DNA from: Rariloculus sp963665575
GTDB lineage: Bacteria; Pseudomonadota; Gammaproteobacteria; Steroidobacterales; Rariloculaceae
NCBI GenBank assembly: GCA_963665575.2
Contig: CAXXDW010000006.1
Location: forward strand, 620,001-684,000
Length of the DNA stretch: 64,000 nt
Direction: 5' to 3'
Shown: positions 23,585 through 32,016 of the stretch, in pieces
Numbering within the stretch: position 1 is the first letter of the stretch
Layout of the letters: each line of letters begins with the position of its first letter
Program-made: the position numbers and the translations under genes
Notes under the pieces: generated by a model
Database searches by the model: none
The model's input: only the letters and a program-made list of their open reading frames with translations
Told to the model about the DNA's origin: nothing

Positions 23585-23931
23585 CCCTGTTTCGTCTCCT
23601 TGCCGAAATGGACCAGCGCCGCGGCAGCGAGGAGCGCCAGATCCAGCACGCCAATCCAGCGATCCTCAGGGTCCGCGGCTTGTATCAGGACGGCCCCGAC
23701 CGGCAGGAACGAGGCAAGAAACGCGACCAGCAGCGCCGCCGCGTGGCCGTGGTATGCGGCGATGACGGCGATGACGGCGATGACCACCATCATGAACCCG
23801 ATCGCAAGTCCGATGCCGCTCAGGCCGAGCGCCGCGCCCGGCACCCACATTGTATAGACCCAGAGGATCGCCAGCAGCGCCCCTGCCAGCGCACCGAGGC
23901 CGCGCCCGGCCTGCAAACTCAGCTGTTTCAT
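23581..23931 (-). CDS. Small membrane protein, unknown function
   Basis: A 116-residue protein with four hydrophobic segments (ALAGALLAILWVYTMWV, LGLSGIGLAIGFMMVVIAVI, GHAAALLVAFLASFLPVGAVL and IGVLDLALLAAAALVHF). The ATG at 23931 overlaps the preceding stop by 4 bases and its own stop overlaps the GFA start by 4 bases, so three genes from 24212 to 23198 are translationally coupled. No family recognised. Confidence 0.6.
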   Translation of the reverse strand: MKQLSLQAGRGLGALAGALLAILWVYTMWVPGAALGLSGIGLAIGFMMVVIAVIAVIAAYHGHAAALLVAFLASFLPVGAVLIQAADPEDRWIGVLDLALLAAAALVHFGKETKQG

Positions 23932-24212
23932 CCGTCGCGAGCCCTGGGGTCGTCCGGATGGCCCGTTCCCGGGCTCGGGACTTCCCTGGCCGAGGCGACA
24001 ACGACTGCCGCAGCGAATGTGCACAATCCCGCACCGAGGCCGACGCCCGCGCCGATGGCCACGCCGATCGCGGCGTTGCCGAAGAAACCGCCCGCGAAAA
24101 TGCCGAGCAAGGCACCCCAAAGGAGTCCGCCCGGCAATGCCAGCACGCCCCAGGTGGGAAACTTTCCGGGCGCGCGCGGCCGGAGCGGGTCTTGTGCTTT
24201 CCGGGCGCCCAA
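23928..24212 (-). CDS. Glycine-rich membrane protein, unknown function
   Basis: About 94 residues if started at TTG 24212, a weakly supported choice. A central glycine- and alanine-rich hydrophobic block (GGLLWGALLGIFAGGFFG then AAIGVAIGAGVGLGAGL) resembles glycine-zipper membrane segments; the C-terminus is polar. It is coupled by ATGA to the next gene. The frame continues upstream into ctpA territory and that part is discounted. Confidence 0.45.
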   Translation of the reverse strand: MGARKAQDPLRPRAPGKFPTWGVLALPGGLLWGALLGIFAGGFFGNAAIGVAIGAGVGLGAGLCTFAAAVVVASAREVPSPGTGHPDDPRARDG

Positions 24213-24249
24213 GTCTATCGGCGACCGCCTGGCGCGCGGCTGGGTATCT

Positions 24250-25488
24250 CTACAGCTCGCCGAGTACGACGTTGCTGTAGCCGATGAGCCGCAGCGCCTG
24301 CTGCAGCTGCAGGTCGTCGCCCGGCGCCACCGGGCCTTCCGGTCCCCGGTATTGACGTCGTGGATCGGCGTTGCGAACGACGATGTCCGGATAAATCCCG
24401 ACACCGGCGATCGAGCGTCCGGAGGGCATGATGTAGCGCGACGTCGTCAGCTTGATCGCATTGCCCTCGGAGATCGGCAGCACTGTCTGAACGGAGCCCT
24501 TGCCGTAGGTCCGCTCGCCGACGATCTGGCCGCGATCGTGGTCCTGCAGCGCGCCGGCCACGATTTCCGACGCCGAAGCCGATCCCCGGTTGACGAGCAC
24601 GACCAGGGGAACCTGCTCAAGTTCATTGCCGGCGCTCGCGCGCTTCTCGAAACGCGCCTGACGGATGCGGCCGGCGCCGCGCACGATGAGGCCATCATCG
24701 ATGAAACGGTCCGCCACGTCGACGGCGGCCTCGAGCACGCCGCCCGGGTTGTTGCGCAGGTCGAGCACGAGTCCCCTGAGCCCGGTGGCTGACTCGGCGC
24801 CGAGCTCGCGCGCCGCCGCGTCGAGATCGCTCGCCGTGCCGTCGGAAAAGCCCGTGAGCCGGACGTAGCCGTAACCGTCGCCGAGGTGGGCGGACGTGAC
24901 GGTCTTCACGTTGATTTCGGCGCGGGTCAGGGCGAACCTGAGCGGGTCGTCGACGCCGTCGCGCATCACGCCAAGCGTGACCTCGGTGCCCGGCTCGCCG
25001 CGCATGCGGTTCACTGTCTCGTCGACGTTTTCTCCGTCTACGGGCATGTCATCGACTGCGATCAGTACGTCGCCCGGCAGAATCCCGACCGCCTCGGCCG
25101 GCCCGCCGTCGAGCGGCGTGACCACCGTCACGCGACCATTCTCGACGCGCACATCGAGCCCGACTCCCGAGTAGTTGCCCGTCGTCGCGATTCGGATGTC
25201 CTCGTAGGCGCGCGCGTCGAGATAGCGCGAGTGCGCGTCGAGCTCTTCGATGACGCCGCGGATCGCGCTCTCGATGAGCCGCTCGTCGTCGACCTGATCC
25301 ACGTACTCACGCCGAACGCGTTCGATGACCTCAGCGAGCCGCTGTACGTACTCCGTGGGCAGGGTCGACGAGTGCCGCGCCGCCCACCGCGCTTCGCGGT
25401 CGGCGAGCACGCTGCTGCCGAGCGACACCGTAAGCCCGAGCACGGTACCGATCACAAGAACGAGAACACAGCGAAGCTTGAGCGACAT
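24250..25488 (-). CDS. C-terminal processing protease, S41 family
   Basis: A 412-residue periplasmic serine protease of the CtpA type. It has an N-terminal signal/anchor (LRCVLVLVIGTVLGLTV), a PDZ domain at about 85-175 (GVGLDVRVENGRVTVV, GILPGDVLIAVDD) and a catalytic domain with GLVLDLRNNPGG, nucleophile serine in RGSASASEIVAGAL and lysine in TYGKGSVQTV. Such proteases trim or degrade envelope proteins, including murein hydrolases. The ATG at 25488 follows an AGGGGA ribosome site. It lies 82 bases after envC on the same strand, the usual envC-ctpA pairing. Confidence 0.93.
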   Translation of the reverse strand: MSLKLRCVLVLVIGTVLGLTVSLGSSVLADREARWAARHSSTLPTEYVQRLAEVIERVRREYVDQVDDERLIESAIRGVIEELDAHSRYLDARAYEDIRIATTGNYSGVGLDVRVENGRVTVVTPLDGGPAEAVGILPGDVLIAVDDMPVDGENVDETVNRMRGEPGTEVTLGVMRDGVDDPLRFALTRAEINVKTVTSAHLGDGYGYVRLTGFSDGTASDLDAAARELGAESATGLRGLVLDLRNNPGGVLEAAVDVADRFIDDGLIVRGAGRIRQARFEKRASAGNELEQVPLVVLVNRGSASASEIVAGALQDHDRGQIVGERTYGKGSVQTVLPISEGNAIKLTTSRYIMPSGRSIAGVGIYPDIVVRNADPRRQYRGPEGPVAPGDDLQLQQALRLIGYSNVVLGEL

Positions 25489-25570
25489 GTTGTGCTTTTT
25501 CCCCTCCCTCGCGCGCTTCACCTTAGCACAGAGCCATGCGGCTCTCACCAGCCAATTGTGTCAATACGCC

Positions 25571-26743
25571 CTAGTTTGCCGAGGGCCTGCCGGAAATCCA
25601 CAAATGCGGATTCACGGGCTCGCCGTTGCGCCGAATCTCGAAGTAGAGCGAAGGCTCTGCACGGCCGCCGGTGTCGCCGACCTGAGCGATCGCCTCTCCG
25701 GTCGTGACGGCGTCGCCGGGCGCCTTGAGCAACGCGTCGTTGTGGCCGTAGAGACTCATGTAGCCGTCGCCGTGATCGAGGATGAGGAGCAGGCCCAGGC
25801 CCGGCAGCCAGTCCGAATAGGCGACCCGGCCATGGTAGAGCGCGCTGACCGCAGTGCCCGGGGCCGAGTCGAGCAGCACGCCGTTCCACCTCAGTGCCCC
25901 TGCGCCGCGCGGCTGACCGTAATCGGCGGCGAGCCGGCCGGACACGGGCCAGCTCAGTCGCCCCCTGAGATCGGAGAACGGCACGCCGGCCTCGACCGGA
26001 AACGCCGCCATGACCTCGCCGAGCGAAGCCAGCAGATCCACGAGTCGCTGCTCTTCACCGCGCAGCCTGGCCAACCGGTCACCGGACTCGTCCATCGACG
26101 CTTCGACTCGCGCGAGAACGGCACTGCGCTCGGCGCGCGTGGCGTCAAGCGCCTCGAGTTCCGCCTCCTCCGCGGCGCGCAGCACCGCGAGTTCGCTCTC
26201 GACCTCGGCGGCTTCTGCGCGAAGCTGCGAGAGCGTGGAGAGTTCGCCGCTTACCGCGGCGATCCGGCCGGTTCGAGCGCGGTTGAAGTAATCGTACCAG
26301 GCCACCATCCGGCCGAGACCCGCCGGCGTCTCCTGGCTCAGCAGCAACCTGAACAGCTCCTGTCGGCCCGTCATGTAGCTCATGCGTACCTGCCGGGCCA
26401 GCGCTTCGCGCTCGACGGCGAGCCGGTCCTCGGCCGCGCGCGCCTGGCCGGCGAGCGTCTCCCGGCGCTCCTGCTGCTCGCGCGCCGCAGCGCTGAGCCG
26501 GGCGAGCTCCCCGTTCACGGCCCGAATGCGAAGCTCGGTTTGCCGCAGCGATTCGGCGTTGGCGTCACGCTCGACCGTCTCCCGCCCGATGCGGCGCTCC
26601 AGTGCCTCGATCTCGGCGCGTACCGCATCGAGTGCGGCTTCGTCGTCCGCCTGGGCCCGGAGCGCGGCAGGGCCAATGAGGCCTGCCGCGACGAGTGTGG
26701 CCGCAAGCGCCGAGCGGACAAGGACATGCCCCAGCAGCTTCAT
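25571..26743 (-). CDS. envC: Murein hydrolase activator EnvC, degenerate LytM domain
   Basis: A 390-residue periplasmic protein: signal peptide (near PAALRAQA), a long coiled coil (about 30-240, with the heptad-rich ALDAVRAEIEALERRIG) and a C-terminal LytM/M23 domain. The zinc ligands are replaced: the family HxxxD segment is RWNGVLLDS, and the terminal HLHFE motif is PSLYFEIRRNG. This loss is the hallmark of EnvC, which activates amidases AmiA/AmiB at the septum under FtsEX control instead of cutting peptidoglycan itself. The ATG at 26743 is taken because the signal peptide follows. In E. coli gpmM precedes envC; it is absent here, and the divergent gene is the rhodanese. Confidence 0.9.
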   Translation of the reverse strand: MKLLGHVLVRSALAATLVAAGLIGPAALRAQADDEAALDAVRAEIEALERRIGRETVERDANAESLRQTELRIRAVNGELARLSAAAREQQERRETLAGQARAAEDRLAVEREALARQVRMSYMTGRQELFRLLLSQETPAGLGRMVAWYDYFNRARTGRIAAVSGELSTLSQLRAEAAEVESELAVLRAAEEAELEALDATRAERSAVLARVEASMDESGDRLARLRGEEQRLVDLLASLGEVMAAFPVEAGVPFSDLRGRLSWPVSGRLAADYGQPRGAGALRWNGVLLDSAPGTAVSALYHGRVAYSDWLPGLGLLLILDHGDGYMSLYGHNDALLKAPGDAVTTGEAIAQVGDTGGRAEPSLYFEIRRNGEPVNPHLWISGRPSAN

Positions 26744-26797
26744 TTCGCGCTCCAGTCTATTCGCTTTTCCTGCACCAATGCAGCACCGGGCCGCTGC

Positions 26798-26803
26798 TAT
26801 AAT
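26798..26803 (+). promoter_or_regulatory. Candidate -10 box of the rhodanese gene
   Basis: Perfect TATAAT, 32 bases before the ATG at 26835. No convincing -35 box stands 16-18 bases upstream, so it may depend on an activator or an extended -10. Confidence 0.45.
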
Positions 26804-26834
26804 TGCGCGTCCTTTTGCGCCTGCAGGGCACCCG

Positions 26835-27254
26835 ATGGGCCAGTTGGCCGAATTTGCCGCGAACCACCCGTACCTCGCCGTAGCCGTGATCGCCACGCTC
26901 ACGGCCGTGATTTTCTATGAGATCAAGCTCAAGTCCCGGCAGGCAACCTCCGTCTCGCCCGGTGAGGCCGTGCAACTCATCAACCGCGGAGCGCTGATCA
27001 TCGACGTGCGCAAGACGGACGATTTCGCCCGCGGCCACATCGTCAATGCGCGCAACGTCAAACTCGGCGAAATCGAGGCGAGCGAGAAGGCCGTCAAAAA
27101 GCCGAAAAACAAGGCGCTGGTCACCGTGTGCGAGAATGGCGCCGACTCCGCGAAGGCGGCGGCGGCCCTACGCAAGGCGGGCTTCGAGAACGTCGTAAGC
27201 CTGCGCACCGGGCTCGCAGGCTGGCGCGCCGAAAACCTGCCGTTGGTCGATTAG
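26835..27254 (+). CDS. yibN: Membrane-anchored rhodanese-like protein (YibN type)
   Basis: A 139-residue protein with one N-terminal membrane segment (AVAVIATLTAVIFYEIKL) and a rhodanese domain: GALIIDVRKTDDFARGHI, then the active loop VTVCENGADSA with the catalytic cysteine, and ENVVSLRTGLAGWRAENLPL. It matches E. coli YibN, which stands at the head of yibN-grxC-secB-gpsA. Here secB and gpsA follow but grxC is missing. Biochemical role uncertain; membrane-linked sulphur transfer or interaction with envelope machinery is inferred. TATAAT at 26798 is the probable -10. Confidence 0.9.
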   Translation: MGQLAEFAANHPYLAVAVIATLTAVIFYEIKLKSRQATSVSPGEAVQLINRGALIIDVRKTDDFARGHIVNARNVKLGEIEASEKAVKKPKNKALVTVCENGADSAKAAAALRKAGFENVVSLRTGLAGWRAENLPLVD

Positions 27255-27311
27255 GCTCAAGACGCATCCGGAACGGCACCCGATCATCCTGACGACGAGA
27301 GAACCACCACC

Positions 27312-27827
27312 ATGGCCGACGAACAGACGACTCCGACCAAACAACTCATCCTGCAGAAGATTTACGTCAAGGACCTGTCCTTCGAGTCCCCGAAGGCGCC
27401 GGACGTATTCAGGACGGAAACCGACGAGCAGACGCAGACACAGCTCAACATGCGCTCCGGACACACGGACATCGGCGGCGACAATGTCGAGGTCACGCTG
27501 ACCATGACGGCCGAAGCGAAACTCAACGAGGACACGCTGTTTCTCGTCGAGATCACCCAGGCGGGCGTGTTTCTGTTGCAGGGATACACGGCCGAGGAAC
27601 GCCAGGCGCTGATCGGCAGCTACTGTCCGGCAACCCTCTACCCCTATGCGCGCGAAGCCATCGCGGATCTTTCGACCCGGGGCGGCTTCCCGCCGCTGCT
27701 CATGCAGCCGATCAATTTCGACGCCCTGTACGCTCAGGCGCTGCGCGAACGCGAGCAGCAACAACAGCAAGCCCAGGCCGCCCAGGCCGCACCGCAGCCG
27801 CTGATCGATCCGAGCGAAGCGCACTAG
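27312..27827 (+). CDS. secB: Protein-export chaperone SecB
   Basis: Homotetrameric cytosolic chaperone that keeps precursors unfolded and hands them to SecA. 171 residues, slightly longer than E. coli SecB (155). Conserved segments seen are LQKIYVKDLSFESP, EVTLTMTAEAKLNEDTLFLVEI and the central SYCPATLYPYAREAIADLSTR, followed by PPLLMQPINFDALY. The extra C-terminus is a glutamine-rich tail (REREQQQQQAQAAQAA) with an acidic ending. It lies 57 bases after the rhodanese gene and before gpsA, as in E. coli. Confidence 0.97.
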   Translation: MADEQTTPTKQLILQKIYVKDLSFESPKAPDVFRTETDEQTQTQLNMRSGHTDIGGDNVEVTLTMTAEAKLNEDTLFLVEITQAGVFLLQGYTAEERQALIGSYCPATLYPYAREAIADLSTRGGFPPLLMQPINFDALYAQALREREQQQQQAQAAQAAPQPLIDPSEAH

Positions 27828-27885
27828 GAGACGGAGCCAGTAACCGCCGGGCAGATCCATGTACTCGGCAGAGTCAGCCTGAGCC

Positions 27886-28896
27886 GTGGGCACAGGCCGT
27901 AACCCCGTCGCCATACTCGGCGCCGGCTCCTGGGGCACCGCGCTCGCCATCCAGCTTGCGCGTGCCGGGCGCAGGGCCGTGCTCTGGGGCCGCGACCGCG
28001 AACAGCTCGAAGCATTGTCCCGCGCGCGCCTGAACCATCGCTACCTGCCCGACGCCAGGTTTCCCGCGGGTCTGTCCGTCACGGCCACACTTCCCGATGC
28101 GCTCGACGGCGCCGAGGACGTTCTGCTCGCCGTGCCGAGCCATGCCTTCCGCGAGGTCCTTGCAGCGGTCGCCGCGAGCGCGGTCCCACTCCGGGGGCTG
28201 GCCTGGGCGACCAAGGGTTTCGAGCTCGAAACGGGGTTGCTGCCCCACCAGGTCGTCGCCGAACTGCTGCCGCATGACCTGCCAACAGGCGTACTCTCGG
28301 GGCCGACCTTCGCGGCCGAGGTCGGCGCCGGACTGCCAAGCGCGATGACCATCGCCTCCGCAAGCGGCGACTATGCCCGCGCCCTCGCCGAATCGATCAC
28401 GACGGATGCCTTTCGCGCATATACATCGACCGACATCATGGGTGTCGAGGTCGGCGCGGCCACGAAGAACGTTTTTGCGATCGGCGCGGGGATATCCGAC
28501 GGGCTCGGCTTCGGCGCCAACACGAGGATTGCGCTGCTGACCCGGGGGCTCGCCGAAATGACGCGGCTGGGCCTCGCCCTCGGTGCACGCCGGGACACCT
28601 TCATGGGTCTTGCGGGCATGGGCGACCTCGTGCTGACCTGCACGGACGACCAGTCCCGCAACCGCCGCTTCGGCCTTGCGCTCGCGCGCGGCCGAAGCGC
28701 GGAGCAGGCGCGCCAGGACATCGGACAGGTCGTCGAAGGCTACTACGGCGCTCGATCCGTGCACGATGTCGCAAAGCAGCGCAATGTGACCATGCCGATC
28801 GTCGAGCAGATCAATCGCGTCATCTACGAGGGCGCGAGCCCCCAGCAAGCGGTGGCCGCGCTGATGCGCCGGCCGCCGACGGCCGAACTCGGCTAG
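27886..28896 (+). CDS. gpsA: NAD(P)H-dependent glycerol-3-phosphate dehydrogenase
   Basis: Makes sn-glycerol-3-phosphate from dihydroxyacetone phosphate for phospholipid synthesis. 336 residues with the NAD-binding site ILGAGSWGTALAIQLA at the N-terminus, WATKGFE, and the catalytic lysine segment EVGAATKNVFAIGAGIS, followed by MGLAGMGDLVLTC. The GTG at 27886 is used, 58 bases after secB; an upstream alternative is not evident. Same order as in E. coli (secB-gpsA). Confidence 0.96.
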   Translation: MGTGRNPVAILGAGSWGTALAIQLARAGRRAVLWGRDREQLEALSRARLNHRYLPDARFPAGLSVTATLPDALDGAEDVLLAVPSHAFREVLAAVAASAVPLRGLAWATKGFELETGLLPHQVVAELLPHDLPTGVLSGPTFAAEVGAGLPSAMTIASASGDYARALAESITTDAFRAYTSTDIMGVEVGAATKNVFAIGAGISDGLGFGANTRIALLTRGLAEMTRLGLALGARRDTFMGLAGMGDLVLTCTDDQSRNRRFGLALARGRSAEQARQDIGQVVEGYYGARSVHDVAKQRNVTMPIVEQINRVIYEGASPQQAVAALMRRPPTAELG

Positions 28897-29051
28897 GGCC
28901 CCGTGGCACGACGGCGCGGCGCACCGCCAAACCCACCGGCCTCCTCCACGCGATTGCGAGCGCCCTGCGCACCCGGCTTGAAGCGCAGTCCTGCGGCGCT
29001 CGATAATGCCTCGAACGCTGCCGTGAGCACGATGTCAGACGTTGCCAGCGC

Positions 29052-30005
29052 ATGAACCCATTGACCATCGACTTCTGCGGACTCAGGCTCGATTCGCCGG
29101 TCGTGCTGCTGTCCGGCTGTGTCGGCTTTGGCGAGGAATACACGCGCGTCGCGGGCTTCTCCAACAGCGACGCCGGGGCGATCGTGCTCAAGGGCACGAC
29201 GCTCGCGCCCAGGCTCGGCAACGAACCGCATCGCGTCTGGGAGACGCCGGCCGGGATGCTGAACGCCATCGGCCTGCAGAACCCGGGCACGGACCACGTG
29301 ATCCGGGAAATCCTGCCAACGCTCGACTTCGACGAAACGCGCTTCATCGCCAACGTCTGCGGCTCAACTGTCGAGGAATACGTCGAGGTCACCCGGAAAT
29401 TCGACGATTCGCCCATCGACGCGATGGAAATCAACATTTCCTGCCCGAACGTCAAGGAAGGCGGCGTCGCTTTCGGCAACTATCCCGCCATGTCCGCGCA
29501 GGTCGTCGCGGCCTGCCGCAAGGCGACTCGCAAGCCGCTGCTCGTCAAGCTCTCGCCGAACCAGACCGACATCGCGGCGAACGCGCGTGCCTGCGTGGAT
29601 GCCGGCGCCGACGGGCTGGCCGTCGTCAACACGCTCATGGGCATGGACATCGACCCGGAAACCCGCCGCCCGATCATCGGCAACATCCAGGGCGGCCTGT
29701 CGGGCCCGGCGATCCGGCCGATCGCCCTGCTCAAGGTGCACCAGGTCTACGAGGAAGTGCGCCGCGACGGCACTCCGATCATCGGGCAGGGCGGGATCGA
29801 GACCGCGGCCGACGCACTCACCTTCCTCATGGCCGGTGCCGCGACCGTCGGCGTCGGCACGGCGCTCTTCTACGATCCGCTGGCGGCAAAAAAGATCAAC
29901 GCCGGCATTCGGGGCTACCTCGAAAGGCACGGCCTTTCATCGGTCGCCGAGCTCGTCGGCTCGCTCGATTCCGGCGACGTACCCGATATTCAGGCCAGCG
30001 GTTGA
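29052..30005 (+). CDS. Dihydroorotate dehydrogenase, class 1B-like
   Basis: Oxidises dihydroorotate to orotate with FMN. 317 residues. The catalytic cysteine lies in EINISCPNVKEGGVAFG (about residues 120-136), the sequence pattern of class 1B, not the serine of the class 2 membrane enzyme usual in gammaproteobacteria. Other motifs are CVGFGEEYTRV, KLSPNQTDIAANARA, NTLMGMDIDP and GGLSGPAIRPIALLKV. Class 1B enzymes normally work with an iron-sulphur/FAD partner (PyrK) to use NAD+; no pyrK is in the window. It may instead use another acceptor. The call as dihydroorotate dehydrogenase family is firm; the exact class is inferred. Confidence 0.88.
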   Translation: MNPLTIDFCGLRLDSPVVLLSGCVGFGEEYTRVAGFSNSDAGAIVLKGTTLAPRLGNEPHRVWETPAGMLNAIGLQNPGTDHVIREILPTLDFDETRFIANVCGSTVEEYVEVTRKFDDSPIDAMEINISCPNVKEGGVAFGNYPAMSAQVVAACRKATRKPLLVKLSPNQTDIAANARACVDAGADGLAVVNTLMGMDIDPETRRPIIGNIQGGLSGPAIRPIALLKVHQVYEEVRRDGTPIIGQGGIETAADALTFLMAGAATVGVGTALFYDPLAAKKINAGIRGYLERHGLSSVAELVGSLDSGDVPDIQASG

Positions 30006-30107
30006 CCGCGGGGCGACCCGGTCAAGACAGCGACCGACACAGCATTGAAGTCTGCCCGGCTGGACGGCAAGACCGGGCGCAGTTCGACCGCAACCGTAAT
30101 CGCGACG

Positions 30108-31145
30108 TCACCGCATATGCAGCTCGACGATATCGCCGTCGATGACCACATGCTCCGGACCCACCTGTTGACCGTCGAATACCTTGCCGCCCCAGGCGCG
30201 CGCGTAGCGCAGCGAACCCGCAATGTCCTTGTGGACCAGCCGCGCGACATCGAGCACGCTCGCGCCCGCTCGCAGCGTGAACGGGCGGTCCATCTCGGCC
30301 GGCTTGCCGGGCGCCTTGGTGTATACGCGCACGACTTCAAGCTGCGTGAACAGGAACCGGCCAAGCGCGTCGAACCCCTGGCCGGATTCGACCGACACCG
30401 CCTGCGCCGGAAAGCTCACGCCGGTCAGTTCCTTGAGCACCCTGATGTCCTCGGGGTCGGGGTTGCGGTCGCTCTTGTTCGCGACCAGCAGCGTGGGCAG
30501 AAAGATCCGGAACGGGTCGAGCGCGCGTTCGTCCTCGAGATCGTCCGCGCTCGCAGGCGTGAACCCGCCGGCGGGCCAGTACGCGCTCAAGGTGATCTTC
30601 CGCTCCTCGAGTCGCTCGAGGATCGACACCACGTGATCGGTGCACTCCGGATCGGAGATGTCGACGACGAGCAGCGCCGCATCCGCCGGCTGCAGCGCGT
30701 TGACGAACCACGGCTCGAAAAAGTCCGCGGAAATCGGCGGCAGGTCGATGAGCTGAAAGTGGATGTCCTCGTAGGCATGCATGCCCGGCATCGGCGCGTG
30801 CGTCGTGTGCGGGTACGGCCCGATGTCCGCGCGCGAGCCGGTCAGCTTCACGTGGAGGCTCGATTTGCCGGCGTTCGGCGGTCCGAGCAGCGCAATCTGC
30901 GCGGCGCCTTCGCGACGCACGGAATGAACGGGACCGCTGCGCGCGGCGCCCTTGCGCGGCCCCGCGAGTTCCTCCGTGAGCTGCTTGATGCGGCTCTTGA
31001 TGTCCCGTTGCAGGTGTTCGGTGCCCTTGTGCTTCGGGATCGTCCGCAGCATGTCCCGGAGACAGGCCAGACGCTCGGCCTCGTCGCGGGCCGCGCGAAA
31101 CGCCTGTTCGGCCTTCTTGTACTCGGGACTCAGGTTCGCGGGCAT
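30108..31145 (-). CDS. DRG-like GTPase with C-terminal TGS domain
   Basis: A 345-residue cytosolic GTPase. After an N-terminal helical region (EYKKAEQAFRAARDEAER) come G1 GPPNAGKSSL (about 89-98), G2 and G3 in the next 60 residues (LIDLPPI at about 140, variant of DxxG), and G4 NKSD. The C-terminus (about 275-345) is a TGS domain, VRVYTKAPGKPAEMD and GEHVVIDGDIVELH-like ending. This order matches bacterial members of the Drg/Obg superfamily, which bind ribosomes or tRNA in eukaryotes and archaea. The start is the ATG at 31145 (MPANLSPEYKKAE); the frame runs further upstream but overlaps the divergent lpxA gene. Function in this bacterium unknown. Confidence 0.83.
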   Translation of the reverse strand: MPANLSPEYKKAEQAFRAARDEAERLACLRDMLRTIPKHKGTEHLQRDIKSRIKQLTEELAGPRKGAARSGPVHSVRREGAAQIALLGPPNAGKSSLHVKLTGSRADIGPYPHTTHAPMPGMHAYEDIHFQLIDLPPISADFFEPWFVNALQPADAALLVVDISDPECTDHVVSILERLEERKITLSAYWPAGGFTPASADDLEDERALDPFRIFLPTLLVANKSDRNPDPEDIRVLKELTGVSFPAQAVSVESGQGFDALGRFLFTQLEVVRVYTKAPGKPAEMDRPFTLRAGASVLDVARLVHKDIAGSLRYARAWGGKVFDGQQVGPEHVVIDGDIVELHMR

Positions 31146-31230
31146 AGACCACGATTTTCCTCGCGTCGCGCTTGCTCTCGCAAGCCGCTCTGGTGTAATT
31201 GGGCTTCCGGCGACCCGTGAGCACGCGGCC

Positions 31231-32016
31231 TTGAGCATCCACCCGACAGCCATCGTTTCCGACCAGGCCACCCTGGCCTCCGACGTGGAGGTCGGTCCGT
31301 ATTGCGTGATCGAGGGCCGGGTCGAGATCGGCAGCGGGACGATCGTGGAGTCGCACGCGCGGCTCGGAGGGCGCCACGGCCGTGTCCGCATCGGCGCGAA
31401 CAACCTCATCCAGACGGGCGCCGTACTCGGCGGCCCGCCGCAGGACACGAGCTACGTCGATGCCGACACGCAACTCCTGATCGGCGACCGCAACAGGATC
31501 GGCGAGTACGTGAGTATCAGCGTCGGTACGGAAAAGGGCGGCGGCGCCACGCGCGTCGGCAACGACAACCTGATCATGGCTTTCGTGCATCTCGGCCACG
31601 ACTGCCGCATCGGCGACCACGTCGTGATCACAAACGCGACCCAGCTCGCAGGCCATGTCACGGTCGAGGATCACGCGCTTCTGAGCGGGCTTGCGGGCAT
31701 CACGCAATTTGTCAGGCTCGGTTCGTTCTGCTTTCTGACGGCGGGCGCCTTCGCCAACAAGGACATCCCGCCCTACACCATCGCTGAGGGCCACTGGGCT
31801 ACGCCGCGCGCATTGAACAGGGTCGGGCTCAGGCGGGCCGGCGTCGACGCCGCCGAGCGCAGGAACCTCGATCGCGCGCTCAGGATCCTGTTCGACCGTT
31901 CCCTGACCATGGACGAGGTCGTTGCCGAGATCGGCCGTGACTGCACGCCGAGCTCCTGGCTCAGTCACTTCGTCGACTTTCTGACGTCGTCGGAACGCGG
32001 GGTGGCGCGACCGTGA
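31231..32016 (+). CDS. lpxA: UDP-GlcNAc acyltransferase LpxA-like
   Basis: A 261-residue left-handed beta-helix acyltransferase, the length of E. coli LpxA (262). It opens SIHPTAIVSDQATLASDVEVGP, has hexapeptide repeats throughout, and the catalytic-histidine segment FVHLGHDCRIGDHV (E. coli HIAHDC). The C-terminal helices include HWATPRALNRVGLRRAGV. It should acylate UDP-GlcNAc at the first step of lipid A synthesis, or UDP-GlcNAc3N if the next gene supplies that sugar. The start is the TTG at 31231 before SIHPTA; no better start fits, and the ribosome site is weak. The standard lpxD-fabZ-lpxB neighbours are absent, so this may be a second copy. Confidence 0.82.
   Translation: MSIHPTAIVSDQATLASDVEVGPYCVIEGRVEIGSGTIVESHARLGGRHGRVRIGANNLIQTGAVLGGPPQDTSYVDADTQLLIGDRNRIGEYVSISVGTEKGGGATRVGNDNLIMAFVHLGHDCRIGDHVVITNATQLAGHVTVEDHALLSGLAGITQFVRLGSFCFLTAGAFANKDIPPYTIAEGHWATPRALNRVGLRRAGVDAAERRNLDRALRILFDRSLTMDEVVAEIGRDCTPSSWLSHFVDFLTSSERGVARP

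Noticed and set aside
25571..26743. Active M23 endopeptidase
   Set aside because: The zinc histidines of both motifs are replaced, matching the noncatalytic EnvC type.
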